Part shown: positions 1-18,318 of the stretch, piece after piece
Layout: each line of letters opens with the position of its first letter
Numbering within the stretch: position 1 is the first letter of the stretch
From: Elysia crispata
Taxonomy: Eukaryota; Mollusca; Gastropoda; Plakobranchidae
Reading direction: 5' to 3'
DNA length: 64,000 nucleotides
Assembly (NCBI GenBank): GCA_033675545.1
Contig: JAWDGP010001166.1
Span: 642,175 to 706,174 of the forward strand
Program-made: the position numbers and the translations under genes
Notes under the pieces: model-generated
Databases searched by the model: none
Told to the model about the DNA's origin: nothing
The model's input: only the letters and a program-made list of their open reading frames with translations

Positions 1-148
1 TAGATTCAAGAGGACGCAGATGTCCAAATGATATCTCTGGCATTTCGTTTCCTTCCTGCACTTAATATCTTGACATGTCCCACTGAACTAAGGTGAAAAA
101 AGACATTGTTTGATTCCTTCCTTCTCATCTTCTTTTCTCTTTTACATG

Positions 149-1730
149 TTATGATGCTTCCGTATACCCTAGCAGAGAAATGGCGACGTCCAAAGGGGCA
201 AAGAGAAAATGGATAGAACTTTCTCAGCATTGCAATGTATACTTTCTCAGGACCGTAAAGTGTACTTACTTTTTTGGCAAACAAAGCGGTACGTGTTATT
301 GCATGTCAAATCGTCTAACTGTGCACCATTTGCAATGCCAAGGCAGTGTTGAACACCGTTATAGTTGTCTGGTCCAAAATTCATCCACCATTCCTTAGGT
401 GTATTGATCTCCTGATTGTTGCTGAGCCATTTCCAATCCCCTTCCGCTTCGATGTCACTGGCACCAAGCCAGGCTGAATGGTTGACGGTGACAGGTGTGA
501 CAGGTGGATCCCATGTGGGGTACCAGATGAAGAGAAGCGAGGAGAATTGGAAGAGTTTTTTTTAACAACGAAACGTTTCTTTTTGCAGACTATTACAGTA
601 AAAAAGAGCAGCAATTTTAACGATATAAATTGCACTACTTTAATTATTTTTGAGTCAAAATCATTAGATATCGTGTTTAAAATTTTCAGTATTTTACTGT
701 GGGGGAAATCTGTTGAAGCTAATGATACACAACGAACTCAGTTGATCAGTCGGAGCATTGAGGGGATGAAAAATCTTAACTATGGTGGTGATGATGATGA
801 TGATGATAATGATGATGGTGATAAAGATGATTGTCGTGGTCAGCACACGTCATTGGCCATTTATACATAATGATCTTATGGATTGTATTTTAATCACATA
901 ATCTATTGAACTAGATACTTATTTGAATTCTAATCCGAAGTCGTATAACGACTGCACACGTATTACTTAACTGTTTGTTTGAGAAGAAACCAACGAGTCA
1001 CATGCGATCTCAGTAAGAGAGTACTCAATAGTCGTCATGATAAGTTGAGACAGAAACTTAGTCAGTGGACCTACAACTCTTGAGGACGACAGTCAGCTTT
1101 AGAGAGGGACCAATTACAGAAATAGCTCTTTGGTAGCTTTGATCTCTACACTGTACAATAATAATATTTCATCTCTACGAGCGACAGTATAAATAGTCCT
1201 CTAGATTACTTCCCAGTCGAAGAGTCATTGCTGATTCTAGATCCTGCATTTTCAGTCATTTAATTTTAATTTCATAATGCGTCAAATGTTCAAGTCTACG
1301 TATAAAAGGATTCAGCTGTGAGATTTCACTTGTTAAACATCAAGCGGATGGAGCACCTTTGGCGATGAAGGGATAAAAAAATTTCAAAATTTCAGTTTTA
1401 TGAATTTTTTTTTCAATGGTGCTTAATAACTCAATCATTAATCATTACTGTTTCACAATTGCCATATAGAGCACAGGTCCCAGAAACACAAAACTGTTGA
1501 ACTTAGATTCTACACTACGCTGCGTGACTCAGACTATACATTGCTTGCTAATTGTGATTTTGTTTTGACTGTGAAACAGCAGGAGACTATGTACTGAACT
1601 TTACCTTCTCTTATGTATGACCTACATTTCTTGGATGTTAAAAACGGGATTATTTATTACCTAACAATAAAGAAATCACTGAATTTTACTGTGGAATGTC
1701 ATTTTTTATATCTGTATCCCCATCTTGACA

Positions 1731-1768
<38 letters not shown>

Positions 1769-1790
1769 AATGATAAAAATGATGATGATG

Positions 1791-1830
<40 letters not shown>

Positions 1831-3385
1831 TGATGATGATGATGATAATGATAATAATGATGATGATGATAATAATAATAACAATAATAATAATAATAAT
1901 AATACTGATGATGATGATGATAATGATAAAAATGATGATGATGATAATAATAATAACAATAATAATAATAATAATAATGATGATGATGATGATAATGATA
2001 ATAATGATAGGTCCGACCAGAAAAAAAAGAGACGTTAGAGAGAAATGAGTTGGACATGAAGCGAAAAAAAAAGAGCGCGAGTTAGATAAGATTGAGTTAA
2101 AATGAAATCTTGAGGTCTTTGCCGAAGTTGTTAGCCCACCTTAATAGATCATTTTTAGAAGCTGTTAACCCACTTTATCATGTACAGTATTGGATCATTT
2201 TTAGAAACTGTTAGCCCACCTTAATTAAGAAGCCGTTAGCTCACCGTAACAGTGGTACAGTATTGGGATCATTTTTAGAAGTTGTTAACCCACCTTAATT
2301 GTGGTACTTTATTGGAGTCAATTTTAGAAGTTACTGGCCCACCGTGACAGCAATTTGATAACTTGGAATTATTTTAAGAAGTTGCGGGCCTGTTTTGCCA
2401 ATGGTATGATATTGTGGTCGTTTGTAGAAGTTACAGAGCCGCATTGATATAGGTCATGTCATGGAGTTTGTAGGCTGCTTTAAAGTTGGTATGAAATTCA
2501 GACTGTGCTTAGCAGTTCTAAAATCTAAATTGATTTGGTGTGGTCAAGAAAATTGCTTAAAAACACATCCTGCATTGGCGGTCCTTTTAAATGATGCGGA
2601 AGAGGCATCAAATCAACGTTATGACATGTTATTACCAAAAAGCATTGGTATCTCACATAACCTTACCCCAAATGCCATCCGCGACCAAACTCTTCACGAC
2701 CTGAAACTGGTCTTCGGTCTTTGGTTCAGCTAGATGACCGTTTGGCTCAGCTTCACAAATACTCTGACAAAGATAAAGATCAGGATGGAAACAACGTTAT
2801 GACGCTATATTCATGTTTTCATCAAAATGCCCGTATATTTATCTTTGTAGTATTAGTGGGCTTGACGGGACTAGAGGGCTTGCGTAAGCAATATTGGAAG
2901 TGCGAATGAAGAATGTTTGTTATATGAACAAGATCCATATGTCTCCAGACCGACATATAAAATTTTTTTCTAGATATAACTTGGACTGACTTTATTTCTT
3001 TCATTAGGTGTGACATTTTTTTAAATAATCAAACAATTTTTATGCGTATAATCCAAACTCAGCTGAGTAGATTTAATCTAATCTATAATTAAATTCGGCA
3101 TTTTTCTGCCAAACTTCTGATCTGGCGACAAATTTCTTACTTATGATACCGAATAGTTTACACGTAGTGCAAAACAATCATACCCTGTCGATAACTCGAA
3201 CATTTCTATCTTTCGTCTAAGCTTAATTCTCTCTTAGTTGAGGGTTAAGTCACTCACCTGGGCTTGGGAAAATTCCAATTTATTGTTGTCAAGTCTAAAA
3301 CACAAGTCATTCTTAGCATACACTGCATCAGCTGTCCAGGTATCGCAAGGGTCATACTTGCCTGGGAGAAGATATAGTGATAAAA

Positions 3386-3482
<97 letters not shown>

Positions 3483-4115
3483 TTGATAAAAGAGAGAGAG
3501 GAAGAAGAAGAAAAAGAAGGAGAAGAAGAAGAAGAAGAAGAAGAAGAAGAAGAAGAAGAAGAAGAAGAAGAAGAAGAAGAAGAAGAAGAAGAAGAAGAAG
3601 AAGAAGAAGAAGAAGAAGAAGAAGAAGAAGAAGAAGAAGAAGAAGAAGAAGAAGAAGAAGAAGAAGAAGAAGAAGAAGAAGAAGAAGAAGAAGAAAAAGA
3701 AGAAGGAGAAGAAGAAGCAGAGAAGGAGGAGGAGGAGGAGGAGAAGAAGAAGAAAAGGAAAAAAGAAATTAAAAAAACACTATTTCGAATAATTTTAATA
3801 GTAGAAATAATGATCGCGATAATATATATGGGTTTTTCAAAGTTATTGTCAGAAATTTAACATAGATTACGGATTTTTTTTTATCCTTGTATTGGTCATA
3901 CACTGGGCTTTCAACGCACCCAATAAGATATTTTAATTTCTGAGTATTGATTGATCGAAAGCTTAATGTCCTTAGGTTTTGGCTGGATAAAATTCGAAAT
4001 TAAAACAAAAAACGGTCTATACGTTAAATATATATCTACATGCTTAAGTGATTTTATTTTCTTTCCTTCTCTTTTGCTTTTTGACGTACAGAGAGAAAGA
4101 TAGAGAGAGAGAGAG

Positions 4116-4174
<59 letters not shown>

Positions 4175-4392
4175 GTGATGGTGATAAGATAAAGAGAGAA
4201 AAGGAGAAATGAAAAATGAGAGAAAGATATGATTTCAGAGAGGGAGAGAGACAGAGCGACACAGACGTAGACGAAATACACGAAGACAAAAAAGGAATAT
4301 ATTAATCATCACTTACCAAGGGTGAAAGACAGAACAAAAAGAATAAGAATGAAAAAACTGTTTTTGAAATTCGTGTTTCCTCCAGTTTTCAT
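149..4392 (-). CDS. Secreted C-type lectin domain protein, split gene, possibly incomplete
   Basis: Four minus-strand exons can be read. Exon 1 (4392-4317) begins with ATG and encodes a signal peptide with hydrophobic core FFILILFVLSFTLG, followed by a GTAAGT donor. Exon 2 (3361-3258) is joined in phase, making a Gly codon, and encodes the start of a lectin fold with Cys and Trp (PCDTW, LCFRLDNNKLEFSQAQ), followed by a GTGAGT donor. A later exon (about 516-270) encodes the second half of the domain: SAWLGASDIEAEGDWKWLS, then a Cys in VQHCLG, another in LTCNNTYRFVCQK, and a GTAAGT donor. A final exon (168-149) after a strong CTGCTAG acceptor adds RYTEAS and a stop. The product should be a small secreted carbohydrate-binding-type protein. 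The central exon (the usual C..GG.LA region) was not found, and the pyrimidine tract before the third readable exon ends in GG rather than AG, so the gene may be damaged. The family call is firm; ligand and intactness are unknown. Confidence 0.75.
1728..2010. repeat. Compound GAT/AAT microsatellite
   Basis: Alternating GAT and AAT trinucleotide blocks with a few AAC interruptions, lying in an intron of the lectin gene. The block pattern (GAT run, then AAT run, then AATGATAAAAATGAT spacer) is itself repeated about three times, so it is a higher-order microsatellite. The asparagine/aspartate-rich open frames here are not genes. Confidence 0.95.
2125..2455. repeat. Degenerate ~60-bp tandem repeat
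   Basis: Five to six imperfect copies of a unit containing TTTTTAGAAG, GTTAGCCCACCTTAA and a GTACAGTATTGG-like segment. The copies are strongly diverged, suggesting an old array inside the lectin intron. No coding function is seen. Confidence 0.7.
3392..3745. repeat. (AAT)n followed by (AGA)n microsatellite
   Basis: About 90 bp of AAT repeats run into about 240 bp of AGA/AAG repeats, just upstream (in minus-strand sense) of lectin exon 2. Poly-Glu and poly-Arg open frames across it are artefacts of the trinucleotide repeat. Confidence 0.97.
4084..4176. repeat. (AG)n microsatellite
   Basis: Nearly pure GA dinucleotide tract in lectin intron 1, with a few AAA interruptions at the left end. 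Confidence 0.95.
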
Positions 4393-4799
4393 ATTTCATT
4401 CGCAATTAGAAGTTACACACTATCTAGATAAAACAACTGAAACCTTCGGTCTGTTTTCAGAGGACAAGTCTTAAAGGAATATTTTCTCTCACGTTGCAAG
4501 GGCTGGCCTTATAAAAGAATTTCTCTTTAAATTTCTCTCAGCATTAAATGGAGAGGAGTTGCACGTCATTTTCAAGTGTTAGATGCAGCGTTTGAAGAAA
4601 ATCATTCAGCAAAGAAATTGATTTTCAGCCAATTTGTCCACAACCAAGCGCACTCCTGCATTTACTACTGTCAACACTTATTTCCTTGTCCTTGTTTTCT
4701 CCTTTTGCCCTTTCTCCTGCTACTTTTCCGTTTCCCCAACCTGCCCTTTTTTTTCTTCTTTTACTATTCTCTTCTTGTTTATCTTCTTCCTTCTCCTCC

Positions 4800-5267
4800 T
4801 TCTCTTCTCTTTCTTCTTCTTCTTCTTCTTCTTCTTCTTCTTCTTCTTCTTCTTCTTCTTCTTCTTCTTCTTCTTCTTCTTCTTCTTCTTCTTCTTCTTC
4901 TTCTTCTTCTTCTTCTTCTTCTTCTTCTTCTTCTTCTTCTTCTTCTTCTTCTTCTTCTTCTTCTTCTTCTTCTTCTTCTTCTTCTTCTTCTTCTTCTTCT
5001 TCTTCTTCTTCTTCTTCTTCTTCTTCTTCTTCTTCTTCTTCTTCTTCTTCTTTTTTTTTTTTTTTTTCTTCTTCTTCTTCTTCTTCTTCTTCTTCTTCTT
5101 CTTCTTCTTCTTCTTCTTCTTCTTCTTCTTCTTCTTCTTCTTCTTCTTCTTCTTCTTCTTCTTCTTCTTCTTCTTCTTCTTCTTCTTCTTCTTCTTCTTC
5201 TTCTTCTTCTTCTTCTTCTTCTTCTTCTTCTTCTTCTTCTTCTTCTTCTTCTTCTTCTTCTTCTTCT
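4800..5267. repeat. Long (TTC)n microsatellite
   Basis: About 460 bp of TTC/CTT repeats, interrupted once by a pure T run at 5051-5067. Polypurine-polypyrimidine tracts of this length can form H-DNA. It lies outside recognised exons; the poly-Leu, poly-Phe and poly-Ser frames are not genes. Confidence 0.97.
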
Positions 5268-6185
5268 CTCCTCCTCCTTCTTTATCTTCTTAAAATTATC
5301 ATGGCACGTGAGAAGAAATTTTTCCGAAAGAAAAGGATGAAATATTAGTCTTCAAACTTTCGATGCGTTTGAATATTTAAGTCAACTTTATAAACTGATG
5401 AAAACTATAGGTGTTAAACGACGAGAAGAATACAATTTGATAAGTTTTCATTTGGCATTGCAGTCAAGTTTGTTCAAAGAACTACACTGAGTCTATGTCT
5501 GCTTTGGCTATTAGTCACTTGTTTTTGGTACATGGGATGATGTGTTTGTTTAAAAATAAGTATTTTTTAAAGCTGGCGTATACCATAGAAAAAATTGTTG
5601 AGGGTTCTGAACAATTTCTTTATTTGATTCATAAATTTGTAATATCCAGGTAAATCTAATAGATTTTTTTCTACAGCTACAGACATGCATAATGACAAGG
5701 CAGTATTTAACTATTTTCAAACACGTTGGTTTACATACTTTAATTATCGTCCTAGTGTTTAATACCTTTCACTCTCTCCTCACCCCCCCCCACCCCCGTC
5801 TCTTTACTCTTGTCCTAAATAAATATAAATAATTAAACAAGAAATATGTGTCATGATTTCAACCTAAAAAAAAATACATAAAGAAAAATTTTATTCAATT
5901 AAGTTCGCAAACAACAAAATAATCATGGGGATTTAGACAAACCAGGAATAAACATATAACTTGATAACGATCAAATTAAGTTAGGAATATTTTATGTTGT
6001 TACCTTCTTTTTCGTCAGACAAGTGTCGTGTAATTATCAGTGCTTAACAAATCTCTGTGTGATGTAACGCATGCATCTTTCCACAAAATGTTTGATAATG
6101 TTTGATCTTGAATTAGTGTGATTGTGATAAAGCCAATGTGAATCATCCACCATGAATTCAACCAAGAGTTTGCTATGAGAGAATA
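5268..6185. other. No gene seen
   Basis: AT-rich DNA with a short C-rich patch near 5785. No long open frame, RNA gene or recognisable transposon was found on either strand. Confidence 0.6.
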
Positions 6186-6188
6186 TGG

Positions 6189-6262
6189 GGCGCCGGATAA
6201 GTCAGTCGGTAGAGCATTGGAATAACATGCAGGACATCCTGGCTTGATTCCTGGCGGCCACA
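6189..6262 (+). mobile_element. tRNA-derived SINE head
   Basis: The stretch reads as a decayed tRNA with both internal polymerase III promoter boxes. GGATAAGTCAGTCGGTAGAG matches a D-arm/box A, and GGCTTGATTCCTGGC matches a T-arm/box B (usual form GGTTCGATTCC). The spacing of about 35 bp is normal for a tRNA. It is not a working tRNA, because the acceptor ends and anticodon stem are not cleanly paired and no CCA-ready end exists. It runs straight into the 69-bp tandem array whose units repeat the box B segment, so it is best read as the head of a SINE with a tandemly amplified body. Confidence 0.7.
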
Positions 6263-6872
6263 TCTGGTGGTGAGACCAGATCTCATCTAGACTAACCAGA
6301 TCCATCCCTGGCTTGATTCCTGGCGGCCACATCTGGTGGTGAGACCAGATCTCATCTAGACTAACCAGATCCATCCCTGGTTTGATTCCTGGCGGCCACA
6401 TCTGGTGGTGAGACCAGATCTCATCTAGACTAACCAGATCCATCCATGGTTTGATTCCTGGCGGTCAAATCTGGTGGTGAGACCAGATCTCATCTAGACT
6501 AACCAGATCCATCCCTGGTTTGATTCCTGGCGGCCACATCTGGTGGTGAGACCAGATCTCATCTAGACTAATCAGATCCATCCCTGGTTTGATTCCTGGC
6601 GGCCACATCTGGTGGTGAGACCAGATCTCATCTAGACTAATCAGATCCATCCCTGGTTTGATTCCTGGCGGCCACATCTGGTGGTGAGACCAGATCTCAT
6701 CTAGACTAATCAGATCCATCCCTGGTTTGATTCCTGGCGGCCACATCTGGTGGTGAGACCAGATCTCATCTAGACTAATCAGATCCATCCCTGGTTTGAT
6801 TCCTGGCGGCCACAATTGTGGTGAGATCAGATCTCATCTAGACTAACTAGATATATCCCTGGTTTGACAGAA
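6236..6872. repeat. 69-bp minisatellite built on a SINE box B segment
   Basis: About nine head-to-tail copies of a 69-bp unit. Each contains the T-arm-like GGTTTGATTCCTGGCGGCC followed by CTGGTGGTGAGACCAG, itself an imperfect inverted repeat. Units differ by one or two bases (ACCAGATC against ATCAGATC), and only the last is strongly diverged. The unit is 23 codons long, which explains a repetitive open frame on the minus strand that should not be taken as a gene. Confidence 0.9.
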
Positions 6873-7144
6873 ACTTTTTGTCTCCAAAAAAGCTAACTAG
6901 GGAACGAAGCAAAGCACCTTTGAAGTAACTAAATATAGTACGTCGCACAATGATTTATTTCTTTGATTTTGTCAACACAAAATAGTTTTGACTTCATTAG
7001 GTTTTGCCCTGTTAGTGTCACGGGCTTACGTTACATATTGGAAGGTTATGTGCATTATCTTAAGAAAGCACTGATCGCACAAATGAGGATGCTGAGAGAA
7101 AATATTCTATTATGGAAGTGCAAACCGTCCTCTTCCCTGTAAGT

Positions 7145-7346
7145 ACTGCCACATAGCTGTACACTGTCCGAGGGTCTACATCAAAAGTTTTCAACCGAGA
7201 TCACTCTTTGGGGGCAGCGAGATCATTGAATTAAAAGGATTTGTTCATTATTTCATTAGGGGGTTGAGGTATGAGTTATTGTTCCACTTGCCAAGCTATC
7301 AAAAGGGGGGCGCGGATTGAAAAAGGTTGAGAACCACTGGTCTATA

Positions 7347-7394
<48 letters not shown>

Positions 7395-7774
7395 TCTGAT
7401 CTATAACGTATCAACATTCGCCTATGTCCGGACTGACACTTACATTTCCTCTTTTTGGCACGAACATATAATTATTAAAAACAAAGTGGTGTAAGATTTT
7501 TCATCTTTATCACCTTTTATTCCCAGTTAAATTATGATCTTTAGTCGAAGTCTCAATTTCGCTACACTTTGACATCAACATACTTTTACACGTTTGAACA
7601 AAAAAACCCACAAAAAAAATCTAAAGCAAATAACTTTACTGCTCCTGCCAACGTAATATTTTTTATTGAGCTGCAACCCTTCACGGAATATTCCATTGGT
7701 TTTTATGCTCGCCGAGACCTTTGAATCCTAGAAATGTTGTGTCCTAAGTCATGAATCAGAAATTAACTGGATCA
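7145..7774. mobile_element. Repeat copy 1 with hAT-type terminus
   Basis: About 630 bp nearly identical to 10081-10698. On the minus strand the interior segment ACCAGTGGTTCTCAACC is the classic terminal sequence of hAT-superfamily non-autonomous elements, followed by a (TA)n tract (7347-7391). Differences from the second copy are the lengths of the TA and G runs and a handful of substitutions. No transposase is encoded. Whether the whole block or only the hAT-like half is the mobile unit cannot be settled from two copies. Confidence 0.7.
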
Positions 7775-7873
7775 TATACAGATTTATTTGAAAAATGACG
7801 TGTGATTTTCAAATAAATGTGCCTCTTAGATCTGTGTAAAAGACACATTGAGATTTAGAAATAGAGTCAGAAG

Positions 7874-8019
<146 letters not shown>

Positions 8020-8663
8020 GAGGACGTGATCCTGAAAAACTGAAAAGGCGAAATAAGAGCAATAGCGAGACAAAGAAAGAGAGGAAGTATGAACGTTACT
8101 ATATATAATTATGTAAAGGTCTTACGATGACGCATGTGCAGCGCAAACCACGAAGCAACCCATTGAGGAAGTATGATTTACCAGGAAGCTGTGAGAGGAG
8201 TTGACCGTGGGAAAATGGGTGTGGCTTCGCTGATAGCAAAGTTTGCTTTCGACCAATAATGTGGTGGGAGGTTCAGGGATGTATTGTGTTTTAAATTTAG
8301 ACCGAAACGCCCGCGACTTCGTTAAACTTTGATTTGAGTCGGGATTCTCTATAAAAACAGGCGCTATTACAGCGGACATTACAGTCAGTCTTCAACCTAC
8401 TACCGAAACGCCTTACTAGACTCAGATTGATGGAAACATTTCCTAGATTTCACTGAGCTTGTCTATAAGCAAAGAATAGAGACGAAATTTATAGTAAACT
8501 TAAAAAAACATCAACTTTAGTTAGAAAAAATAAGTTGCGCATTTTTACTGAATTCTTAAGCCAAATATTTTACAAAGAAAGATTAGAAAATCATTAAAAC
8601 AATTGTGAAACGTTTATCATTTCATTTTTTTTAAATACATCATTAACAACACAGCAAGGAATA

Positions 8664-9971
8664 ATGGCACTAAGGATCTTCACACGAGCTTTACAACTTT
8701 TGTCTGCTGTAGCCTTAATCTCGGTGCTTGACCTGATCGACTCGACTCAAGCCTATTCCATTGGCTCATCCTCAAGGCCGAGCACCACCATGGACTTTGG
8801 CAAAGAAAGCAGCTCTGTCCACTCCTTGTCAGAGGCAAAATGGCGAGCTCAGCAGCTGGGAAGAAGAGTTCATGGCGAGGACAAGGAGGCAATCGGGGTA
8901 AGCCATGAACAGAAATTAGTCGCAAACTTAGAGTCGGATGAGAGAAAAGAAAACAGCCCTATGTCCTTGAACTCCGGGTCCAGCAGCATGTCAAGGTCCA
9001 AGAGGGACACTCCTGACAGCAGTTCTTGCCCTCTTCCAGCCAACCTGACAGAGAGAGTAAAAGAGCTGAACTCTTTCTTAATCAACATCACCTACTTAGG
9101 CGAGCTCCCACAGCAGGGCGTTGAACCTTCGCTAGAGCTTCAGTTCGAGAGCTGCTCTGCAGTTCGAACCTTGTTAAAGACAGAGAACCAAAGGCTTAAT
9201 ATGAGTTCAATGTGTACATATATCGAGCAAGTACTTGACAATGGACTTGACGCTTATCCAAGGTGAGTGTTAATCCTGTTACTCTAAAAAATAAAAAAAA
9301 AAAAAGATTTTTTAGAAGTCCCCCAAGCTTTAATAAACTTTTTTTATCGAGTGTGTAGTTTATAATGTAAAGTTAACTCCGTATTCCTTTTCATAGATAC
9401 ATCACGATGGCCCTATGTTAGGTTTTATTTCGGAGTTTCATACCCATCCAAATTTTAGCCTCACCGCTTGTTTCAATTCTCGAATAATTTGTTGTTGTAT
9501 TTTTTTTTTTTTTTTTTTTTGGGGGGGTGGGGGGCGGGGGGGTGGGGTCTTATCCTTTACTTTTATGTTTTCCTTTTTTCTTCCTTTTCCTCAGCGATTT
9601 GTTCAAACTGTTCTCTATTTCTCTCTCCATCAACCTATCTCTCATGTATTCTTTTTATCTCTTTCTTTCTCTCTCTTACCTGCATCAGTCTCTCTTTTCC
9701 CTTTTTTTCTTTCTCTCTCCACTTGTTACATTTCAAAATTCTCTTTACGTTAAAATTTTCGACATCTAGCCTAGCCCAGGTATTACACAATTACCCTTAA
9801 ATCACTGTTTCCAGGTATCTTATCGAAGCCAAGTGTTTGTGCCGCAAGTGTAATGAGCTTAACTCGAACATCCATAGCTGTCGCAAGATCCGCAAAGACG
9901 TGAGGATCTTGCGGCAGAATGAGGAAAAAAAGATCGACCTAACTGTGGGTTGTTTTTGCGATGCTGCATAA
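8664..9971 (+). CDS. Interleukin-17-like secreted cytokine, two exons
   Basis: Exon 1 (8664-9262) ends in a GTGAGT donor. Exon 2 (9815-9971) follows a TGTTTCCAG acceptor, and the junction restores an Arg codon. The 251-residue product has an N-terminal signal peptide (hydrophobic stretch to about residue 30), a Ser-rich linker, a dibasic furin-like site RSKR at 111-114, then the cytokine domain. The domain shows the IL-17 cysteine layout: Cys at about 122, 164 and 184, then YLIEAKCLCRKC (207-212), Cys222, an ILRQNEEK stretch and the terminal VGCFC (246, 248). This matches the family's EAKC...C and VGCTC signatures. Known family members signal through IL-17 receptors in innate immunity, and the family is expanded in molluscs. 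The long pro-region with a furin site is unusual. The gene lies between two copies of the same repeat. Both exons are intact, so it is probably functional. Confidence 0.87.
9496..9547. repeat. Poly-T/poly-G low-complexity tract in the IL-17-like intron
   Basis: A T run followed by a G-rich run within the 552-bp intron of the cytokine gene. The rest of the intron is pyrimidine-rich up to the acceptor at 9814. Confidence 0.85.
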
Positions 9972-10080
9972 ACTTGAAGACATCTGCTAGTCAGTCACCA
10001 AGATGCTTGAGGGTTGTTTTTTTTTTTTTATTGATTCTGGTCTGAAGATGTCATCGAACAAAGAGACAATAGTTCCAAGA

Positions 10081-10698
10081 ACTGCCACATAGCTGTACAC
10101 TGTCCGAGGGTCTACATCAAAAGTTTTCAACCGAGATCACTCTTTGGGGGTAGCGAGATCATTGAATTAAAAGGATTTGTTCATTATTTCATTAGGGGGT
10201 TGAGGTATGAGTTATTGTTCCACTTGCCAAGCTATCAAAAGGGGGGGAGGGGGGGGGGCGGATTGAAAAAGGTTGAGAACCACTGGTCTATATAATTTTA
10301 TATATATATATATATCAGTCTGATCTATAACGTATCAACATTCGCCTATGTCCGGACTGACACTTACATTTCCTCTTTTTGGCACGAACATATAATTATT
10401 AAAAACAAAGTGGTGTAAGATTTTTCATCTTAATCACCTTTTATTCCCAGTTAAATTATGATCTTTAGTCGAAGTCTCAATTTCGCTACACTTTGACATC
10501 AACATACTTTTACACGTTTGAACAAAAAAACCCACAAAAAAAATCTAAAGCAAATAACTTTACTGCTCCTGCCAACGTAATATTTTTTATTGAGCTGCAA
10601 CCCTTCACGGAATATTCCATTGGTTTTTATGCTCGCCGAGACCTTTGGATCCTAGAAATGTTGTGTCCTAAGTCATGAATCAGAAACTAACTGGATCA
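10081..10698. mobile_element. Repeat copy 2 with hAT-type terminus
   Basis: Near-identical to 7145-7774 in the same orientation, starting 110 bp after the cytokine stop codon. Shared left end is ACTGCCACATAGCTG and shared right end is AACTGGATCA. Only a few substitutions and run-length changes separate the copies, implying a recent event. A 61-codon open frame inside is present only in this copy (TGGATCC against a stop in copy 1) and is not considered a gene. Confidence 0.7.
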
Positions 10699-13031
<2,333 letters not shown>

Positions 13032-14569
13032 AAAGAAAAAGAAGATGAAAATAAAGAAGAAAAAGAAGATGAAGAAGAAGATAACTTATAAAAATCGTCA
13101 TCATAATGATTATTAATGATTAACCTGTGTTTTTTTTTTACTCTAATTTCACCCGGATACTCTAAATTAAACCGACACTAGGAAGTAAAAGATACATGTC
13201 TCACCGAGTGTTAAATAAGTTAATTTGTTACCCTTTGTTTTAGCGATAAGGTGGACAATATTTTGAAATAACTGTTGCGAAATCGGTTTTACTGACAACA
13301 GGGACCGAAAGATACCTACAAGACTTGACATGATGTATCGACTTTTGTTTTCTTTAGTCTTGAATCACAATTTAGAAAGAAAGCTGCCGTTTCAACATTC
13401 TTACTGTCACTTACTGCCAATTTTTCAGACTTTAAACACTAGTAAACAGTAGGTTTATCAAGTTTTGCTGTAGGCATATATCATAGACACGATTAGAACC
13501 GCATCCACCCGTTCTTATCAGCAGGATAGGTAAGCAAGTATTAATTTTATGAACAATGCAGCATGCAAACTATCATCATAAAGAACTTGAGCAAAAACAA
13601 TAATTTCTTTAAAAAATTTAAAGATAGCCAAAGTATTACTGGAGGAACATGGTATTTAAACTATTAACTAAAATTACATTTCGATTAGTTTTGTGACGTG
13701 TTTTACTTAACAAAAAGCAATTAAGATTTTTTTTTAAATTTATCACTATCTGTTTGGAATCTAGGAATAAGGAATTTTCTCTCTCGTTTTGATAATTGTC
13801 TGATATTCTACAGAAAACGCGTTTATTAATGTTTCAACACATCGAGGAATGCTTGTAAAGGAGAACAATAATATCAACAAAGAGACCCTGTGTAGTTTTC
13901 TTCATATGCTACATTTTATAGTCATAAAATTATTTCGTTTCTTATATACTTTTCGAGAGGTATACATATTTGCATATAAAGTATTTTGAAAGTTTAACAC
14001 GACCATACATGCTTTGATAATATTACAATCATTACATTTTACTACAACACATTAAGAAAATTTTTTCCGACAAATGAAAATGAATGAACAGATCTTTAGA
14101 CATACAAAATATTGGGTAAAACACCTTGATTGATAATCTTCAATTAAAAAAAGTTTGTACAAATCATAACAACGAGAAAAAGGAAAGAAATTCGCAAAAC
14201 TCGTAATCTTTTTGGAATAAAATCAAAGTGGAGCTTAATATTACTAATCATACGATGCGAACATATATCATAATTATATACCTTCTATCTGGTAGTCGTT
14301 TTTTAAATACCAGATGTAGAATCTAGTTTGGTGTAAAATAATGACATTATGTTATGATAACAGATCACTTTTTTATTTCAAATTTGACCACTTTCAGGAT
14401 AGCAATAAAAGAAGCTGCAAAGGAAATGAAGCCATTTATTTTGTGGGTGTTATCGTCCTTTTATCATTATCTTCATTACCATCCGCTTCCCTTTACTCTC
14501 ACATATCATCATGACTAAAGGTTTAAACAGTTCATTCGAATTTTATGTTTTTGCAAAACAAAAGATGAA
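13032..14569. other. No gene seen
   Basis: AT-rich intergenic DNA downstream (in minus-strand sense) of the lectin-like membrane protein gene. No recognisable features. Confidence 0.55.

Positions 14570-18318
<3,749 letters not shown>

Noticed and set aside
2461..2909. Two short plus-strand open frames
   Set aside because: No family resemblance, no splice context and no homologous copy in the window.
3377..3860. Poly-Asn, poly-Arg and poly-Glu open frames
   Set aside because: Products of the (AAT)n and (AGA)n tracts in a lectin intron.
4576..5348. Open frames of over 200 codons rich in Leu, Phe or Ser
   Set aside because: They are translations of the (TTC)n microsatellite in its three frames, with no conserved domain.
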